64,000 nucleotides of DNA from Thiobacillus sp. GTDB taxonomy: Bacteria > Pseudomonadota > Gammaproteobacteria > Burkholderiales > Thiobacillaceae. The DNA lies in assembly GCA_024708885.1 (NCBI GenBank), contig JANJXT010000007.1, positions 1 to 64,000 of the forward strand. Direction: 5' to 3'. Shown in pieces: positions 54,000 to 62,321 of this stretch. The notes below the pieces were generated by a model. It was not told the DNA's origin and searched no databases. It worked only from the letters and a program-made list of their open reading frames with translations. The position numbers were made by a program, and so were the translations under genes. Each line of letters starts with the position of its first letter. Position 1 is the stretch's first letter.

Positions 54000-54590
54000 A
54001 TGAACCGATTCGTATGGCCGTTCCTGCTGGCGCTGACGCTTTCTGCCTGCGGCACGACCGGCGGCACCCAGGCCACCGTCGAAGATCGCACTGGCGGCAC
54101 CACGGGAGCGGCGACGACCGCGGGGAGCGGAAGCGCCGCCACGGCCGGCGGGGCCGAGACCACGCCGCTGGGCGGGCAGGGGGTGGCCGGCAGCGCACTC
54201 GACGGCCGCCAGATCGACGCCAGCGGCGATCCGCGCAAGGATCCCGCGAGCCCGCTTTCCTCGCGCAGCATCTTCTTCGATTTCGACAGTTTCGTGGTGA
54301 AGGACGAGTACCGCAACGTGCTCGAAACCCATGCCGGCTATCTGCGCGCGCGCCGCGACGCGCGTGTCATCCTGCAGGGCAATACCGACGAGCGCGGCAG
54401 CCGCGAATACAACCTCGCGCTGGGACAGAAGCGCGCCGAAGCCGTGCGCCGTGCGCTCGGCGTGCTCGGCGTCCCCGATGCGCAGTTGGAAGCGGTGAGC
54501 TTCGGCGAGGAGAAGCTGCGCAACGAGGGCGACAGCGAAGCGGCGCACGCGGAGAATCGTCGCACCGACATCGTCTACACGGACGAGTGA
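54000..54590 (+). CDS. pal: peptidoglycan-associated lipoprotein Pal
   Basis: This 196-residue outer-membrane lipoprotein has a lipobox (Leu-Ser-Ala-Cys17), a long low-complexity Gly/Thr/Ala linker (about 18-65) and an OmpA-like peptidoglycan-binding domain (IFFDFDSFVVKDEYRNVLE, QGNTDERGSREYNLALGQKR, RRTDIVY). The GGAGGAAACACA ribosome site before the ATG is the strongest in this cluster, fitting its high expression. Confidence 0.96.
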   Translation: MNRFVWPFLLALTLSACGTTGGTQATVEDRTGGTTGAATTAGSGSAATAGGAETTPLGGQGVAGSALDGRQIDASGDPRKDPASPLSSRSIFFDFDSFVVKDEYRNVLETHAGYLRARRDARVILQGNTDERGSREYNLALGQKRAEAVRRALGVLGVPDAQLEAVSFGEEKLRNEGDSEAAHAENRRTDIVYTDE

Positions 54591-54597
54591 TCGCATC

Positions 54598-55437
54598 ATG
54601 ACGATGCCGCGCCGCCTGTTTCCGCTGCTGGTCGTGGCGCTGGCCGGCGCGGCGCCGGCCTGGGCGGAGAGCGATCTTGCGCGCCAGATGCAGGCCTTCG
54701 ACGCGCGCCTGGCGCGTCTCGAAGGCGCGTTGCAGAACCAGGAGCTGCTCGGCCTTCTCAAGGAAGTCGAAACGCTCAAGGCCGAGCTCGCGCGCCTGCG
54801 CGGGCAGGCCGAGGTGCATGCCCACCAGCTCGATACGCTCGGCAAGCGGCAGAACGATCTCTACGTCGATCTCGACCAGCGCCTGGGCGATCTTGCCAAG
54901 GCCGCGCGGCCACCCGAAACCGCAACGGCGGCAACGCCGGCTCCTGCCGCGGCCGCCGCGCAACCCGTACCCGCAGCGGCGCCGACGGCACCCGCCGCCG
55001 CGGCACCTGCCGCAACCCCCGCCGCGGCGCCGGCCGCTGCGGCCGCGCCCCAACTCGATCCGCTGGTCGAATCGCGCAGCTACGAAACCGCGCTCGCACA
55101 CTTTCGCGAAGGCAACTACGTCAATGCCATCGCCGGCTTCCGCGGCTTTCTCAAGGCCTATCCGGAGAGTACGCTCGCGCCGAACGCGCAGTACTGGATC
55201 GGCTATTCGTATTACGCGCTGAAGGACTACAAGTCCGCGCTCGCTCACCAGGAGAAGGTGCTCGCCGCGTATCCGGCCAGCGCCAAGGTGCCCGACGCGA
55301 TGCTCAACATCGCCACCAACCAGATCGCGCTCGACAACCTCGACGCCGGGAAAAAAACCCTGCAGGAACTGGTGGCCAAACACCCCGGCACCCAGGCGGC
55401 CACGCTCGCCAGCCGCCGCCTGAGCGCATTGAAGTAG
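54598..55437 (+). CDS. cpoB: Tol-Pal accessory protein CpoB (YbgF)
   Basis: This 279-residue periplasmic protein has a signal peptide (about 1-21), an N-terminal coiled coil (about 25-95) for trimerisation, an Ala/Pro-rich linker (about 100-155) and C-terminal TPR repeats (SYETALAHFREGNYVNAIAG and GYSYYALKDYKSALAHQEKV). It links the Tol system to septal peptidoglycan synthesis. The gene follows pal by 7 bases. Confidence 0.94.
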   Translation: MTMPRRLFPLLVVALAGAAPAWAESDLARQMQAFDARLARLEGALQNQELLGLLKEVETLKAELARLRGQAEVHAHQLDTLGKRQNDLYVDLDQRLGDLAKAARPPETATAATPAPAAAAAQPVPAAAPTAPAAAAPAATPAAAPAAAAAPQLDPLVESRSYETALAHFREGNYVNAIAGFRGFLKAYPESTLAPNAQYWIGYSYYALKDYKSALAHQEKVLAAYPASAKVPDAMLNIATNQIALDNLDAGKKTLQELVAKHPGTQAATLASRRLSALK

Positions 55438-55444
55438 CCAGGGC

Positions 55445-56095
55445 ATGAACGCGGCACCGATGCTCCGCGTGACGGAGGTGTTCCTCTCGTTGCAGGGCGA
55501 GACCAGCCGCGCCGGCCTGCCCACCGTGTTCGTTCGCCTCACCGGCTGCCCCCTGCGCTGCCGCTGGTGCGACACCCCCTACAGCTTCCAGGGTGGCGAG
55601 AGCGTCGCGCTGCCCACGCTGCTCGCGCGCATCGCGGACTACGGCGTGTCCACCGTGTGCGTCACCGGCGGCGAGCCGCTGGCGCAGAAACACAGCCTCG
55701 CGCTGCTCACCGCGCTCGCTGAAGCCGGTCATTCGGTGTCTCTGGAAACCAGCGGCGCGCTCGACATCGCAGGCGTCGACCCGCGCGTATCGCGCATCGT
55801 CGACATCAAGCCGCCGGGCTCGGGCGAGGTCGATCGCAACCGCTGGGAGAACCTTGCCCTGCTCGCGCCGCACGACGAGATCAAGTTCGTCCTGGCCGAT
55901 CGCACCGACTACGAATGGGCGCGCGACGTGCTGCGCGAGCACGCGCTCGACCGCGTCTGTCCCGTGCTGTTCGCGCCCGTGCAGGGGGCGCTCGCGCCCG
56001 AGCGGTTGGCCGAATGGATCCTCGAGGACCGCCTGCCGGTGCGCATGCAGGTGCAGCTGCACAAGATCCTGTGGGGCAACGCGCCGGGACGATGA
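55445..56095 (+). CDS. queE: 7-carboxy-7-deazaguanine synthase
   Basis: This 216-residue radical SAM enzyme makes 7-carboxy-7-deazaguanine in queuosine synthesis. The cluster motif Cys-x3-Cys-x2-Cys is in [15 protein letters not shown], the glycine-rich SAM site is [11 protein letters not shown], and the N-terminal [10 protein letters not shown] is typical. It overlaps queC by four bases. Confidence 0.95.
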   Translation: MNAAPMLRVTEVFLSLQGETSRAGLPTVFVRLTGCPLRCRWCDTPYSFQGGESVALPTLLARIADYGVSTVCVTGGEPLAQKHSLALLTALAEAGHSVSLETSGALDIAGVDPRVSRIVDIKPPGSGEVDRNRWENLALLAPHDEIKFVLADRTDYEWARDVLREHALDRVCPVLFAPVQGALAPERLAEWILEDRLPVRMQVQLHKILWGNAPGR

Positions 56096-56775
56096 AACCG
56101 CCTGCTGTCGTGCTCCTCTCAGGCGGGCTCGACTCCGCAACGGTGCTCGCCATCGCGCGCGACGCCGGCTACGCCTGCCACGCCTTGAGCGTCGACTACG
56201 GCCAGCGGCACGCCGCCGAACTGGTCGCCGCCGGACGCATCGCGGCGAGCCTCGGCGCCGTCGGACATCGCGTGATCCGTCTCGGCCTCGGCGACCTGGG
56301 CGGCTCCGCGTTGACCGATCCGGCCATCGCCGTCCCCGAGGCGCCCACCGAGGGCATTCCCGTCACCTACGTGCCCGCGCGCAACACCGTCATGCTCGCG
56401 CTCGCGCTCGCCTGGGCCGAAGTGCTCGGCGCGCACGACATTTTCATCGGTGTCAACAGCGTCGATTATTCCGGGTATCCGGACTGTCGTCCGGAATTCA
56501 TCGAGGCGTTCGCGCGCATGGCCAATCTCGCCACGCGCGCGGGCGTCGAAGGCGTGCACCTCGCCATCCACACACCCTTGCAGCATCTGTCCAAGGCCGA
56601 CATCATCCGCCGCGGCGCGGCACTCGGCGTCGACTATGCGCAGACCGTGAGCTGCTACCAGGCCGATGAAGCGGGCCGCGCGTGCGGCGTGTGCGACGCC
56701 TGCCGCCTGCGACGAGAGGGCTTCGCGCAGGCTGGCGTCGCCGATCCCACCCTGTACAGAAAAGACCACACGTAG
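56092..56775 (+). CDS. queC: 7-cyano-7-deazaguanine synthase
   Basis: This 227-residue ATP-dependent enzyme converts the carboxylate to preQ0. The PP-loop is [12 protein letters not shown] and [18 protein letters not shown] is conserved. The zinc site is formed by SCYQ and [11 protein letters not shown] near the C-terminus. The ATG at 56092 overlaps the queE stop (ATGA). Confidence 0.96.
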   Translation: MKPPAVVLLSGGLDSATVLAIARDAGYACHALSVDYGQRHAAELVAAGRIAASLGAVGHRVIRLGLGDLGGSALTDPAIAVPEAPTEGIPVTYVPARNTVMLALALAWAEVLGAHDIFIGVNSVDYSGYPDCRPEFIEAFARMANLATRAGVEGVHLAIHTPLQHLSKADIIRRGAALGVDYAQTVSCYQADEAGRACGVCDACRLRREGFAQAGVADPTLYRKDHT

Positions 56776-56872
56776 TTTTGACCTATTTGATTCGGCTCTG
56801 TTGCTGGAGAATAATCGGCGGGCGCGTGCGTACGCACGCCCGTCGATAACACTATTCGGGAGACATGCCAGC

Positions 56873-58027
56873 ATGGAAGGAATCGATCTCATCAGCCAGG
56901 CGCTCACCGCACTCGGCTGGGACCCCAGCGACGCCAACATCAAGACCCGCGCGGTCGCCTGGCTAGGCTTCGTGCTGGCCTTCATCTTCGGTTACGTCGG
57001 CAACAAGACCCACTTCTGCACCATGGGCGCCGTGTCCGACATCGTCAACATGAGCCACTGGGATCGCATGCGCGCCTGGCTTCTCGCCATCGCCGTCGCC
57101 ATGCTCGGCACCAGCCTGCTCGTGTACAAGGGCAATCTCGATCTGACGAAGACCATCTACACCGGCTCGAACTTCTACTGGCTCGCCGCACTCGTCGGCG
57201 GTTTCAGCTTCGGCATCGGCATGACGCTCGCCGGCGGTTGCGGCCAGCGCACCCTGGTGCGGCTCGGCGGCGGCAACCTCAAATCCGTGGTGGTCTTCCT
57301 CTTCCTCGGCTACTCGGCACTGGTGACCCTGTCGGGCATCTTCGGCGCCTTCCGCGTCGGCGTGCTGCAGGCCGACGCCGTCACCGTCTATCTGGACGGC
57401 ATGCAGACCCTACCCGAACTGCTCGGGCTCGGCTCGCCCGGCGCCGCCCTCGGTGTCGGGCTCGCGATCGGCGCTGCGCTGCTGGTATACGTTTTTGCCA
57501 GTAAAGAATTTCGCGGCAACACCGATAACATCCTTGCAGGCATCGTGATCGGACTGATCGTGGTGGCGGGCTGGTACGTGACAGGCGCATTCGGTTTCGG
57601 CGAAGACCCCGACACCCTCGAAATGGTCTACCTCGGCACCAACTCGCACCTCGCCGAATCGATGACGTTCGTTGCGCCGCTGGGCTACACCATGAACCTG
57701 TGGGCCTACTGGACCGACAGCGCAACCATCGTCACCTTCGGTGTGGCAAGCGTGTTCGGCGTCGTCATCGGCTCGTTCGTATACGCCGTGGCGCACAGGA
57801 GCTTCCGCTGGGAGTCCTTCAATTCGCCGCAGGACATGTTTCGCCACATCATCGGCGCGGTGTTGATGGGTTTCGGCGGCGTCACCGCGCTGGGCTGCAC
57901 CATCGGCCAGGGCGTCACCGGCGTCTCCACGCTCGCGGTGTCCTCGTTCATCGTGCTGGCTGCCATCATCGCCGGAGCAGCCGTCACCATGAAGGTGCAA
58001 TACATCGTGATGATGCGCCAGGCCTGA
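56873..58027 (+). CDS. YeeE/YedE family sulfur-compound transporter (TsuA-like)
   Basis: This 384-residue inner-membrane protein of the YeeE/YedE family has about nine to ten membrane segments. It keeps cysteines in helix-break positions of the family: GNKTHFCTMGA (about residue 48), AGGCGQRTLV (about 122) and LGCTIGQGVTGVS (about 343). In TsuA such cysteines guide thiosulfate across the membrane. Uptake or exchange of thiosulfate or another sulfur species is therefore likely, and the next gene is a TlpA-like thioredoxin that may serve it. The inverted sequence GGGCGCGTGCGTACGCACGC lies upstream. Confidence 0.87.
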   Translation: MEGIDLISQALTALGWDPSDANIKTRAVAWLGFVLAFIFGYVGNKTHFCTMGAVSDIVNMSHWDRMRAWLLAIAVAMLGTSLLVYKGNLDLTKTIYTGSNFYWLAALVGGFSFGIGMTLAGGCGQRTLVRLGGGNLKSVVVFLFLGYSALVTLSGIFGAFRVGVLQADAVTVYLDGMQTLPELLGLGSPGAALGVGLAIGAALLVYVFASKEFRGNTDNILAGIVIGLIVVAGWYVTGAFGFGEDPDTLEMVYLGTNSHLAESMTFVAPLGYTMNLWAYWTDSATIVTFGVASVFGVVIGSFVYAVAHRSFRWESFNSPQDMFRHIIGAVLMGFGGVTALGCTIGQGVTGVSTLAVSSFIVLAAIIAGAAVTMKVQYIVMMRQA

Positions 58028-58139
58028 CATCGGGCGCACATCGGCAGGGTCCGCAGGCCATGGTCCAAATGGACCTTGACCCGGCGGAGACGGGTTGTTA
58101 CGGTTAAGCCAATGGCTCTTGTGGCCTGAAGGATCGATT

Positions 58140-58757
58140 TTGAAAACGTGGTTCCGCGTCCTGTGTTTTGCCCTCCTTGCCGGCCTCGCCTCGCAGGCCT
58201 ACGCCAGCAAGGCCGTCAACTTCAGCTTCACCGACAGCAAGGGCAAGACCGTCCAGCTGTCCGACTACCGCGGCAAATGGGTCCTGGTCAACTTCTGGGC
58301 GCCCTGGTGCCCGCGCTGCAAGATGGAGTTCCCCGAACTCAACGATCTTGACGCCCGCAACGACTTCGTCGTCGTCGGCATCGCCATGGACTACGGCATC
58401 GACGTCGCCTCCGTCCAGAACACCATCGATCGTTTCAACCTGCGCTTCCCCCAGGTCATCGGCACCAACCGCCGCGATCCCAACAGTCCCGCGCAGCAGA
58501 TCGGCCCCGTCGACTACTACCCCACCTCGTATCTCTATGCCCCGGACGGCGAAATCGTCATGTTCGTCCCCGGCATCATCAGCAAGCAAAAAATCCTCGC
58601 CTTCACCGAACAGTACCGGCAGACCAACCCGACCGCGTTCGTGCAGAACACCCCGGCACCCGCCGCCGCCAGCGCGCCCGCTCCCGCGCCCAGCGTACGC
58701 AAGGCCAGCCTCCCCAAGCCCGCGCCCGGTCCCGCCAAAAAAAAAGTAGCGATGTGA
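58140..58757 (+). CDS. TlpA-like periplasmic thioredoxin
   Basis: This 205-residue exported thioredoxin-fold protein has the active-site motif Trp-Cys-Pro-Arg-Cys (FWAPWCPRCKMEFPEL). I start at TTG 58140, seven bases after AAGGA, because it opens a signal peptide (Lys-Thr-Trp-Phe, hydrophobic core, Ala-Tyr-Ala). The start codon is not ATG. The C-terminal 45 residues are Pro/Ala/Lys-rich and probably unstructured. It follows the YeeE/YedE transporter on the same strand by 112 bases and may reduce sulfur compounds or partner proteins there. Confidence 0.85.
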   Translation: MKTWFRVLCFALLAGLASQAYASKAVNFSFTDSKGKTVQLSDYRGKWVLVNFWAPWCPRCKMEFPELNDLDARNDFVVVGIAMDYGIDVASVQNTIDRFNLRFPQVIGTNRRDPNSPAQQIGPVDYYPTSYLYAPDGEIVMFVPGIISKQKILAFTEQYRQTNPTAFVQNTPAPAAASAPAPAPSVRKASLPKPAPGPAKKKVAM

Positions 58758-58795
58758 AGAAAAAGTGACCCGGCCGCGCCCGGGGCACCCTGAAG

Positions 58796-58818
58796 AAAGG
58801 CGGGCGACCGCCTTTTTT
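58796..58818 (+). terminator. rho-independent terminator after the TlpA-like gene
   Basis: GGCGG (58799-58803), the loop GCGA and CCGCC (58808-58812) with flanking AAA and six T form a clear terminator 39 bases after the stop. Confidence 0.85.
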
Positions 58819-58862
58819 CTCGCCGCCGGCACCCTGACGCATAAAATTCCCGTCGTCCGGTC

Positions 58863-58892
58863 TTTACCAGCAATCGTCAGTTCATTTATAAT
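58863..58892 (+). promoter_or_regulatory. sigma-70 promoter of tRNA-Lys
   Basis: TTTACC (58863-58868), an 18-base spacer and a perfect TATAAT (58887-58892) lie 33 bases upstream of the tRNA. Confidence 0.7.
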
Positions 58893-58925
58893 AGCGGGCT
58901 TTCGCGGATGCCATCCGGCATCCGA

Positions 58926-59001
58926 GGGTCGGTAGCTCAGCCGGTAGAGCAGCGGACTTTTAATCCGTTGGTCGCGAGTTCGAATCTCGCCCGACCCACC
59001 A
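58926..59001 (+). tRNA. trnK: tRNA-Lys (anticodon UUU)
   Basis: This 76-base cloverleaf includes the encoded CCA. The acceptor stem GGGTCGG/CCGACCC is perfect, the D-loop has AGCCGGTAGAG, the anticodon loop CTTTTAA carries TTT at 58959-58961, and the T-loop is GTTCGAATC. It closely resembles E. coli tRNA-Lys. It marks the left edge of the toxin-antitoxin-rich region. Confidence 0.98.
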
Positions 59002-59009
59002 TTTCCCCC

Positions 59010-59059
59010 TGTTTTCATTGGTTTTGGCCCATGCGGCCATTGAAAACACAGGATTTTTT
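59010..59059 (+). terminator. terminator after tRNA-Lys
   Basis: TGTTTTCATTGG (59010-59021) pairs with CCATTGAAAACA (59037-59048) with one mismatch, followed by a six-T run at 59054-59059. Confidence 0.65.
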
Positions 59060-59306
59060 GTAATCCTGCGTCAAGCTAAACCACTAATATCCCCGGACAA
59101 TCACCTTGATTGCCGGGCGATTGTCATCCGCTATCCGTTCGATATCCGTCAACGATCAGCCGCCGGCGAAGGCTTGGCGACGAACCCCCGTTTCTCGTTG
59201 CCATCGAAGCCGGCGGACTCATGAAACCGCGTCGTGGCTTCGTCTTTTTTGCCGGTGAGCAGCATCATCTTGCAGCACCCAGCTACCCAGGCATGCGACA
59301 GCGCAT

Positions 59307-59605
59307 GTGCAAGGATCGCCTTCCTGAACAGCGAGCTGGTGCAAGATGCCGTGACCCGCAACATCGAGATCATCGGCGAGGCGTCGAACAACATCCAGCG
59401 CGTTGCCCCTGAATTCGCCGCGACGCACGACGACACCCCTTGGCTGGTCATGGACACGATGCCGCGTCTCCCATGGCTAGACAAGGTGGGCTTGGAAATC
59501 GTCTGGAAGACGATTCGGGGCGGCCTTCCCAGGTTGTATCAGCAGGTACAGGAGGTTACCCGAGGCTTAACCGAGGATGACACAAATGGGGGGATCCCCG
59601 CATGA
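59307..59605 (+). pseudogene. HepT-type HEPN toxin remnant
   Basis: The frame reads ELVQDAVTRNIEIIGEASNN and then LEIVWKTIRGGLPRLYQQVQ, both typical of HepT (DUF86) proteins. The N-terminal helix is missing. The catalytic Arg-x4-6-His segment that should lie between the two blocks is replaced by MPRLPWLDKVG, probably through a small deletion. The MntA nucleotidyltransferase partner is absent. It is a broken module; activity is not expected. Confidence 0.6.
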
Positions 59606-59636
59606 ATCCAAATGCCGCGTAGAAGGCGGCCTTTTC

Positions 59637-59730
59637 ATCGCACGATATTCCCCCACCCCCGTTGCAGGAGGGCCGCCCCCGGCCCGATCGCCGTGATCTC
59701 TCCCGCGTCCGAGTGTGACCCCATTTCTGC
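59637..59730 (+). repeat. dispersed repeat (CCCCCGGCCCGATCGCCGTGAT type)
   Basis: Sequence from CACGATATTCC through GGGCCGCCCCCGGCCCGATC to GTGACCCCATTTCTGC. The same order of blocks recurs at 63095-63237 and, on the opposite strand, at about 62195-62300. It is related to the 75-bp tandem unit at 41.4-41.7 kb. It is non-coding. Confidence 0.7.
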
Positions 59731-59759
59731 ATTCCTGCAAAATAGCAGCCTAGCCAAAA

Positions 59760-59779
59760 TTGTTATACTCGTATGACAA
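59760..59779 (+). promoter_or_regulatory. inverted-repeat operator of the RelBE-like module
   Basis: TTGTTATAC-TC-GTATGACAA is a 9-bp inverted repeat with one mismatch, 25 bases before the antitoxin start. Ribbon-helix-helix antitoxins bind such palindromes to repress their own operon. Confidence 0.6.
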
Positions 59780-59803
59780 TTGCTGGTGCACTGGAGATAT
59801 CGC

Positions 59804-60010
59804 ATGTTGGCCATCCGCTTGCCCGAATCGATCGAGGCCCGTCTGAACGCCTTGGCGCAGGAGACGGGGCGCGCAAAATCCACGCTTGCCCGCGAGGCGA
59901 TCCTGGAATACATCGACGATCTTGAGGACTACTATCTGGCAGAAGCGCGTGCCCGCAAGAACCGCAACACGATTCCTCTCGCGGACGTGGAGCGCGAGCT
60001 TGGCCTTTGA
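59804..60010 (+). CDS. relB: RelB-like ribbon-helix-helix antitoxin
   Basis: This 68-residue antitoxin has an N-terminal ribbon-helix-helix DNA-binding part (LAIRLPESIEARLNALAQET, then GRAKSTLAREAILEYI) and an acidic C-terminus that should cover the toxin. The ATG at 59804 follows CTGGAGATATCGC. It overlaps the toxin gene by 11 bases. Confidence 0.88.
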   Translation: MLAIRLPESIEARLNALAQETGRAKSTLAREAILEYIDDLEDYYLAEARARKNRNTIPLADVERELGL

Positions 60011-60269
60011 GATCGAGTTCGACCCGGATGCCATCAAGGACCTGAAAAAGCTGGACCGTCCGGTTCAGCAACGCCTGGTCGGCTTTTTGAGAACGCGGGT
60101 CGCGTCGCTGGACAACCCGAGAGATATCGGCGAAGCGCTATCGGGGGCAAGGCTGGGGAATTATTGGAAATACCGTGTCGGCGATTGGCGAATCATCTGC
60201 GACATCCAGGATCGCCGCATCGTCGTCCGGGTGCTGCGTATCGGAAACCGTCGGGAGGTGTACCGGTGA
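60000..60269 (+). CDS. relE: RelE/ParE-family toxin
   Basis: This 89-residue toxin starts with TTG at 60000 inside the antitoxin gene. The RelE fold is clear: FEIEFDPDAIKDLKKLDRPV, then ALSGARLGNYWKYRVGDWRI and ICDIQDRRIVVRVLRIGNRR. Such toxins cut mRNA on the ribosome (RelE) or act on gyrase (ParE); the Arg/Tyr-rich end favours the RelE type. Confidence 0.88.
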   Translation: MAFEIEFDPDAIKDLKKLDRPVQQRLVGFLRTRVASLDNPRDIGEALSGARLGNYWKYRVGDWRIICDIQDRRIVVRVLRIGNRREVYR

Positions 60270-60339
60270 GGCGGGAAGAACCTGGATTCGGTGGAATAAC
60301 GGGGTCAGTCTGACCCCATTTCTGCGACCCGCGTAGCCC

Positions 60340-60424
60340 GGATGCAGCGCAGCGAAATCCGGGGCAAGTTTGCCCGGACCGGCTTCCCTGGGGGCGCGCA
60401 GGCCGGTTTCCCTACGCTTGCTGA
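60340..60424. repeat. short palindromic repeat with GTAGCCCGGATGCAGCGCAG core
   Basis: The segment around GTAGCCCGGATGCAGCGCAG and ATCCGGGGCAAG is a common bacterial extragenic repeat. Here it cuts into the DUF4160 remnant on the minus strand. A GGGGTCAGTCTGACCCC palindrome lies just to its left (60301-60317). Confidence 0.5.
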
Positions 60425-60503
60425 TAACGTGAACATGCGCGGGCCGATGGTCGTTGGGGTAAATGACTACGCGCAAGCCGTGGATGTTCAGAGCTGTTGG
60501 CAG
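60424..60503 (-). pseudogene. DUF4160 fragment
   Basis: On the minus strand LPTALNIHGLRVVIYPNDH is followed by RPAHVHV, the standard N-terminal half of DUF4160 proteins, small proteins often found in toxin-antitoxin-like pairs. The expected start codon is CTG here. The second half is replaced by repeat sequence from about 60424 leftwards, so the gene is broken. Confidence 0.6.
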
Positions 60504-60830
60504 TATAGCAATAAACCTAAGCGGTTTGGGTTTTGGTGGTCAGCCCTGCTTCTTCGGCAAGTCCTCCTGGAGCCCCGGGGGCATCACGCAAGGCGCACCA
60601 ACGGGCGGCGTGCATGAGGGCAAACAAGCTTGCATGACTGCGCTACGATGGTCGCTGTGTGCATGGCGCGATCTCCTTGGCGGCTTCGACACCTCAAGGA
60701 AACTAGATTGCTGCCATGCATACGCTGTTTTTGCGGAAGCCACTCTTTAACCAATTGATCTGAAATGAGTATTCTGGGGGAAACCCCAGTGTCTGACCCC
60801 ATTTCTGCCATTTCTCCCGCGGCCTTCGGT
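60504..60830. other. intergenic stretch without a supported gene
   Basis: These 327 bases hold only short frames. One minus-strand frame has a ribosome-site-like AAGGAG before ATG and 26 codons (MHTATIVAQ...), but it matches nothing I know. A further copy of GTCTGACCCCATTTCTGC lies at 60791-60808. Confidence 0.4.
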
Positions 60831-61166
60831 TCAATGAAGAGCGGCGAGGGCGGCCTCGGGGGCCTTGTCGAGCACCTTGAGCAAGGCCTTGGCTGCGCCT
60901 GTGGGGCTGCGCTTGCCTTGCTCCCAGTTGCGGATGGTGTCGAGCGAAACGCCGATCCGTTCGGAGAATTCGGCCTGGGTCAAACCCAGGCGCTTGCGAA
61001 CCCGTCGCGCGAATCTGGCGGCGTCCTGCATGGCCTCGGCTTCATCGGCGGCGGCTTGCCTGGCAATGTCCTCCTCGGTGGTAGCGTCCACGCGGACCGG
61101 GTCGATGCGCCCGGAGGACAAGGATTCCGGGGCGGCGGGATCAATTCTCACGCGTACTGTCTTCAT
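60831..61166 (-). CDS. HTH (XRE-type) antitoxin paired with BrnT
   Basis: This 111-residue DNA-binding antitoxin has an acidic N-terminal part (PVRVDATTEEDIARQAAADE) and a C-terminal HTH (RKRLGLTQAEFSERIGVSLD, then TIRNWEQGKR). The start at 61166 overlaps the BrnT-like gene by 26 bases. The HTH type differs from the usual BrnA, so the partner has been exchanged or belongs to a mixed family. Confidence 0.85.
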   Translation of the reverse strand: MKTVRVRIDPAAPESLSSGRIDPVRVDATTEEDIARQAAADEAEAMQDAARFARRVRKRLGLTQAEFSERIGVSLDTIRNWEQGKRSPTGAAKALLKVLDKAPEAALAALH

Positions 61167-61422
61167 AGCGCCTGACCTCTCGTTGGTTGGCTTTGCGGGC
61201 CGAGATGATGCGCATGGCATCCTGCTTGGGGGTGTAGACGACCACGAACAGGCGCCGTTCGATCTTGCCCATCAGTCGATACCGCGTTTCCCCGTAGCTG
61301 TGCCGGGTATCGGCCTGGATGATTCGATTCGGGTCGAAGAACGCTCTGGCGGCGTAAGCAAAATCGAACCCACGTTCCTGAAGGCACGTTTCGCTTTTCG
61401 TTTCGTCCCACTCGAAATTCAT
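61141..61422 (-). CDS. brnT: BrnT-like toxin
   Basis: This 93-residue toxin is of the BrnT (DUF497) family, a RelE-like ribonuclease. Family features are MNFEWDETKSETCLQERGFD, FDPNRIIQADTRHSYGETRY and LFVVVYTPKQDAMRIISARK. The start at 61422 was chosen at the family N-terminus. It is transcribed first, with the HTH antitoxin behind it, the BrnTA order. Confidence 0.88.
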   Translation of the reverse strand: MNFEWDETKSETCLQERGFDFAYAARAFFDPNRIIQADTRHSYGETRYRLMGKIERRLFVVVYTPKQDAMRIISARKANQREVRRYEDSTREN

Positions 61423-61602
61423 GGCCCGAGTGTAGGCCAATGGACTACTTTTGGCAAGTTACGTTGCTGCCCCACGGGAAAAAATCGTGACTCCATTTCG
61501 CGCTCACTTGGCAGCATTCCATACTGTTGGTTGAATGAACAACATAAAAGCGCAACAGCTGATCAACCAGCGCGCACCCATTGGCAACAACGCCACCGTT
61601 CG

Positions 61603-61839
61603 ATGGTGGTGCGGGGGGTACCAAGGCCGGTTCCGGGCAGCTCGCACCTGTTCAAGTATCGGCTGGCGTATGTAGTGGCCGATGAATGCGTGCTGCGCTA
61701 TGACAACGAATCCGGCAAGGGCGATCACAGGCATTGGGGCGACGCGGAACTGGCCTACGTCTTCACGGACGCTACCGCGCTGATCGACGATTTTCTCGCC
61801 GACATCAAGAGGTGGAACCATGAAAACAGTATTGTTTGA
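61603..61839 (+). pseudogene. TumE-type toxin (DUF6516), N-terminally truncated
   Basis: The frame reads VPRPVPGSSHLFKYRLAYVV, then ADECVLRYDNESGKGDHRHW, as in TumE toxins. About 30 N-terminal residues of the family are missing: the frame opens at ATG 61603 just inside the conserved block, and the upstream sequence is unrelated. The truncated protein of 78 residues is probably inactive, although a short form cannot be excluded. It overlaps the antitoxin by 20 bases. Confidence 0.6.
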
Positions 61840-62173
61840 AGTGGCCTCGCTGGACGAGGTGATGGCGCGGGTGAAGGCCGCCCTGCAATCCGGCAAGCCG
61901 GACGAATGCGCGCGCGTATCCTTCGAGTCGGCGGCGCATCTGGCGCGCATCATGACGCCGCTGCGCTGGGGCATCGTGGAAGCCATGACAGGCGCGGGGC
62001 CGATTGGCGTGCGCGAACTGGCGCGCCGATTGGGACGTGACGTCAGCGCGGTGCACGCCGATTGCTCGGCTCTGGTCACATCCGGCGTGATCGACCGCAC
62101 GTCGGAGGGGAAATACCTCTTCCCCTTCGATCATGTGAAGGTGCAATTCGATCTGCACGCGCGTGCGGCATGA
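61820..62173 (+). CDS. TumA-type HTH antitoxin
   Basis: This 117-residue protein with a central winged-helix-like HTH (LRWGIVEAMTGAGPIGVREL, then ARRLGRDVSAVHADCSALVT) is of the kind paired with TumE toxins. It is complete, with ATG at 61820. If the toxin is dead it may survive only as a regulator. Confidence 0.8.
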   Translation: MKTVLFEVASLDEVMARVKAALQSGKPDECARVSFESAAHLARIMTPLRWGIVEAMTGAGPIGVRELARRLGRDVSAVHADCSALVTSGVIDRTSEGKYLFPFDHVKVQFDLHARAA

Positions 62174-62194
62174 CTTGCCACCTGCAGTTGCCCG

Positions 62195-62300
62195 GCCCCG
62201 GCCAAAACACCGTCGCCGCGATTTCGGACGGGGGAGACATCACGGCAATCGGGTTGGGGCCGGCCCTCCTGCTGCGGGCGTGAAAATATCGTGACCCTAT
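62195..62300 (-). repeat. dispersed repeat, opposite orientation
   Basis: On the minus strand it reads CACGATATTTTCACGCCCGC, then GGAGGGCCGGCCCCAACCCG, ATTGCCGTGAT and GTCCGAAATCGCGGCGA, the same block order as at 59637 and 63095 and related to the 41.4-kb array. It lies directly after the TumA gene. Confidence 0.7.
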
Positions 62301-62321
62301 TTTCTCTTCCCCTCCCATCCT

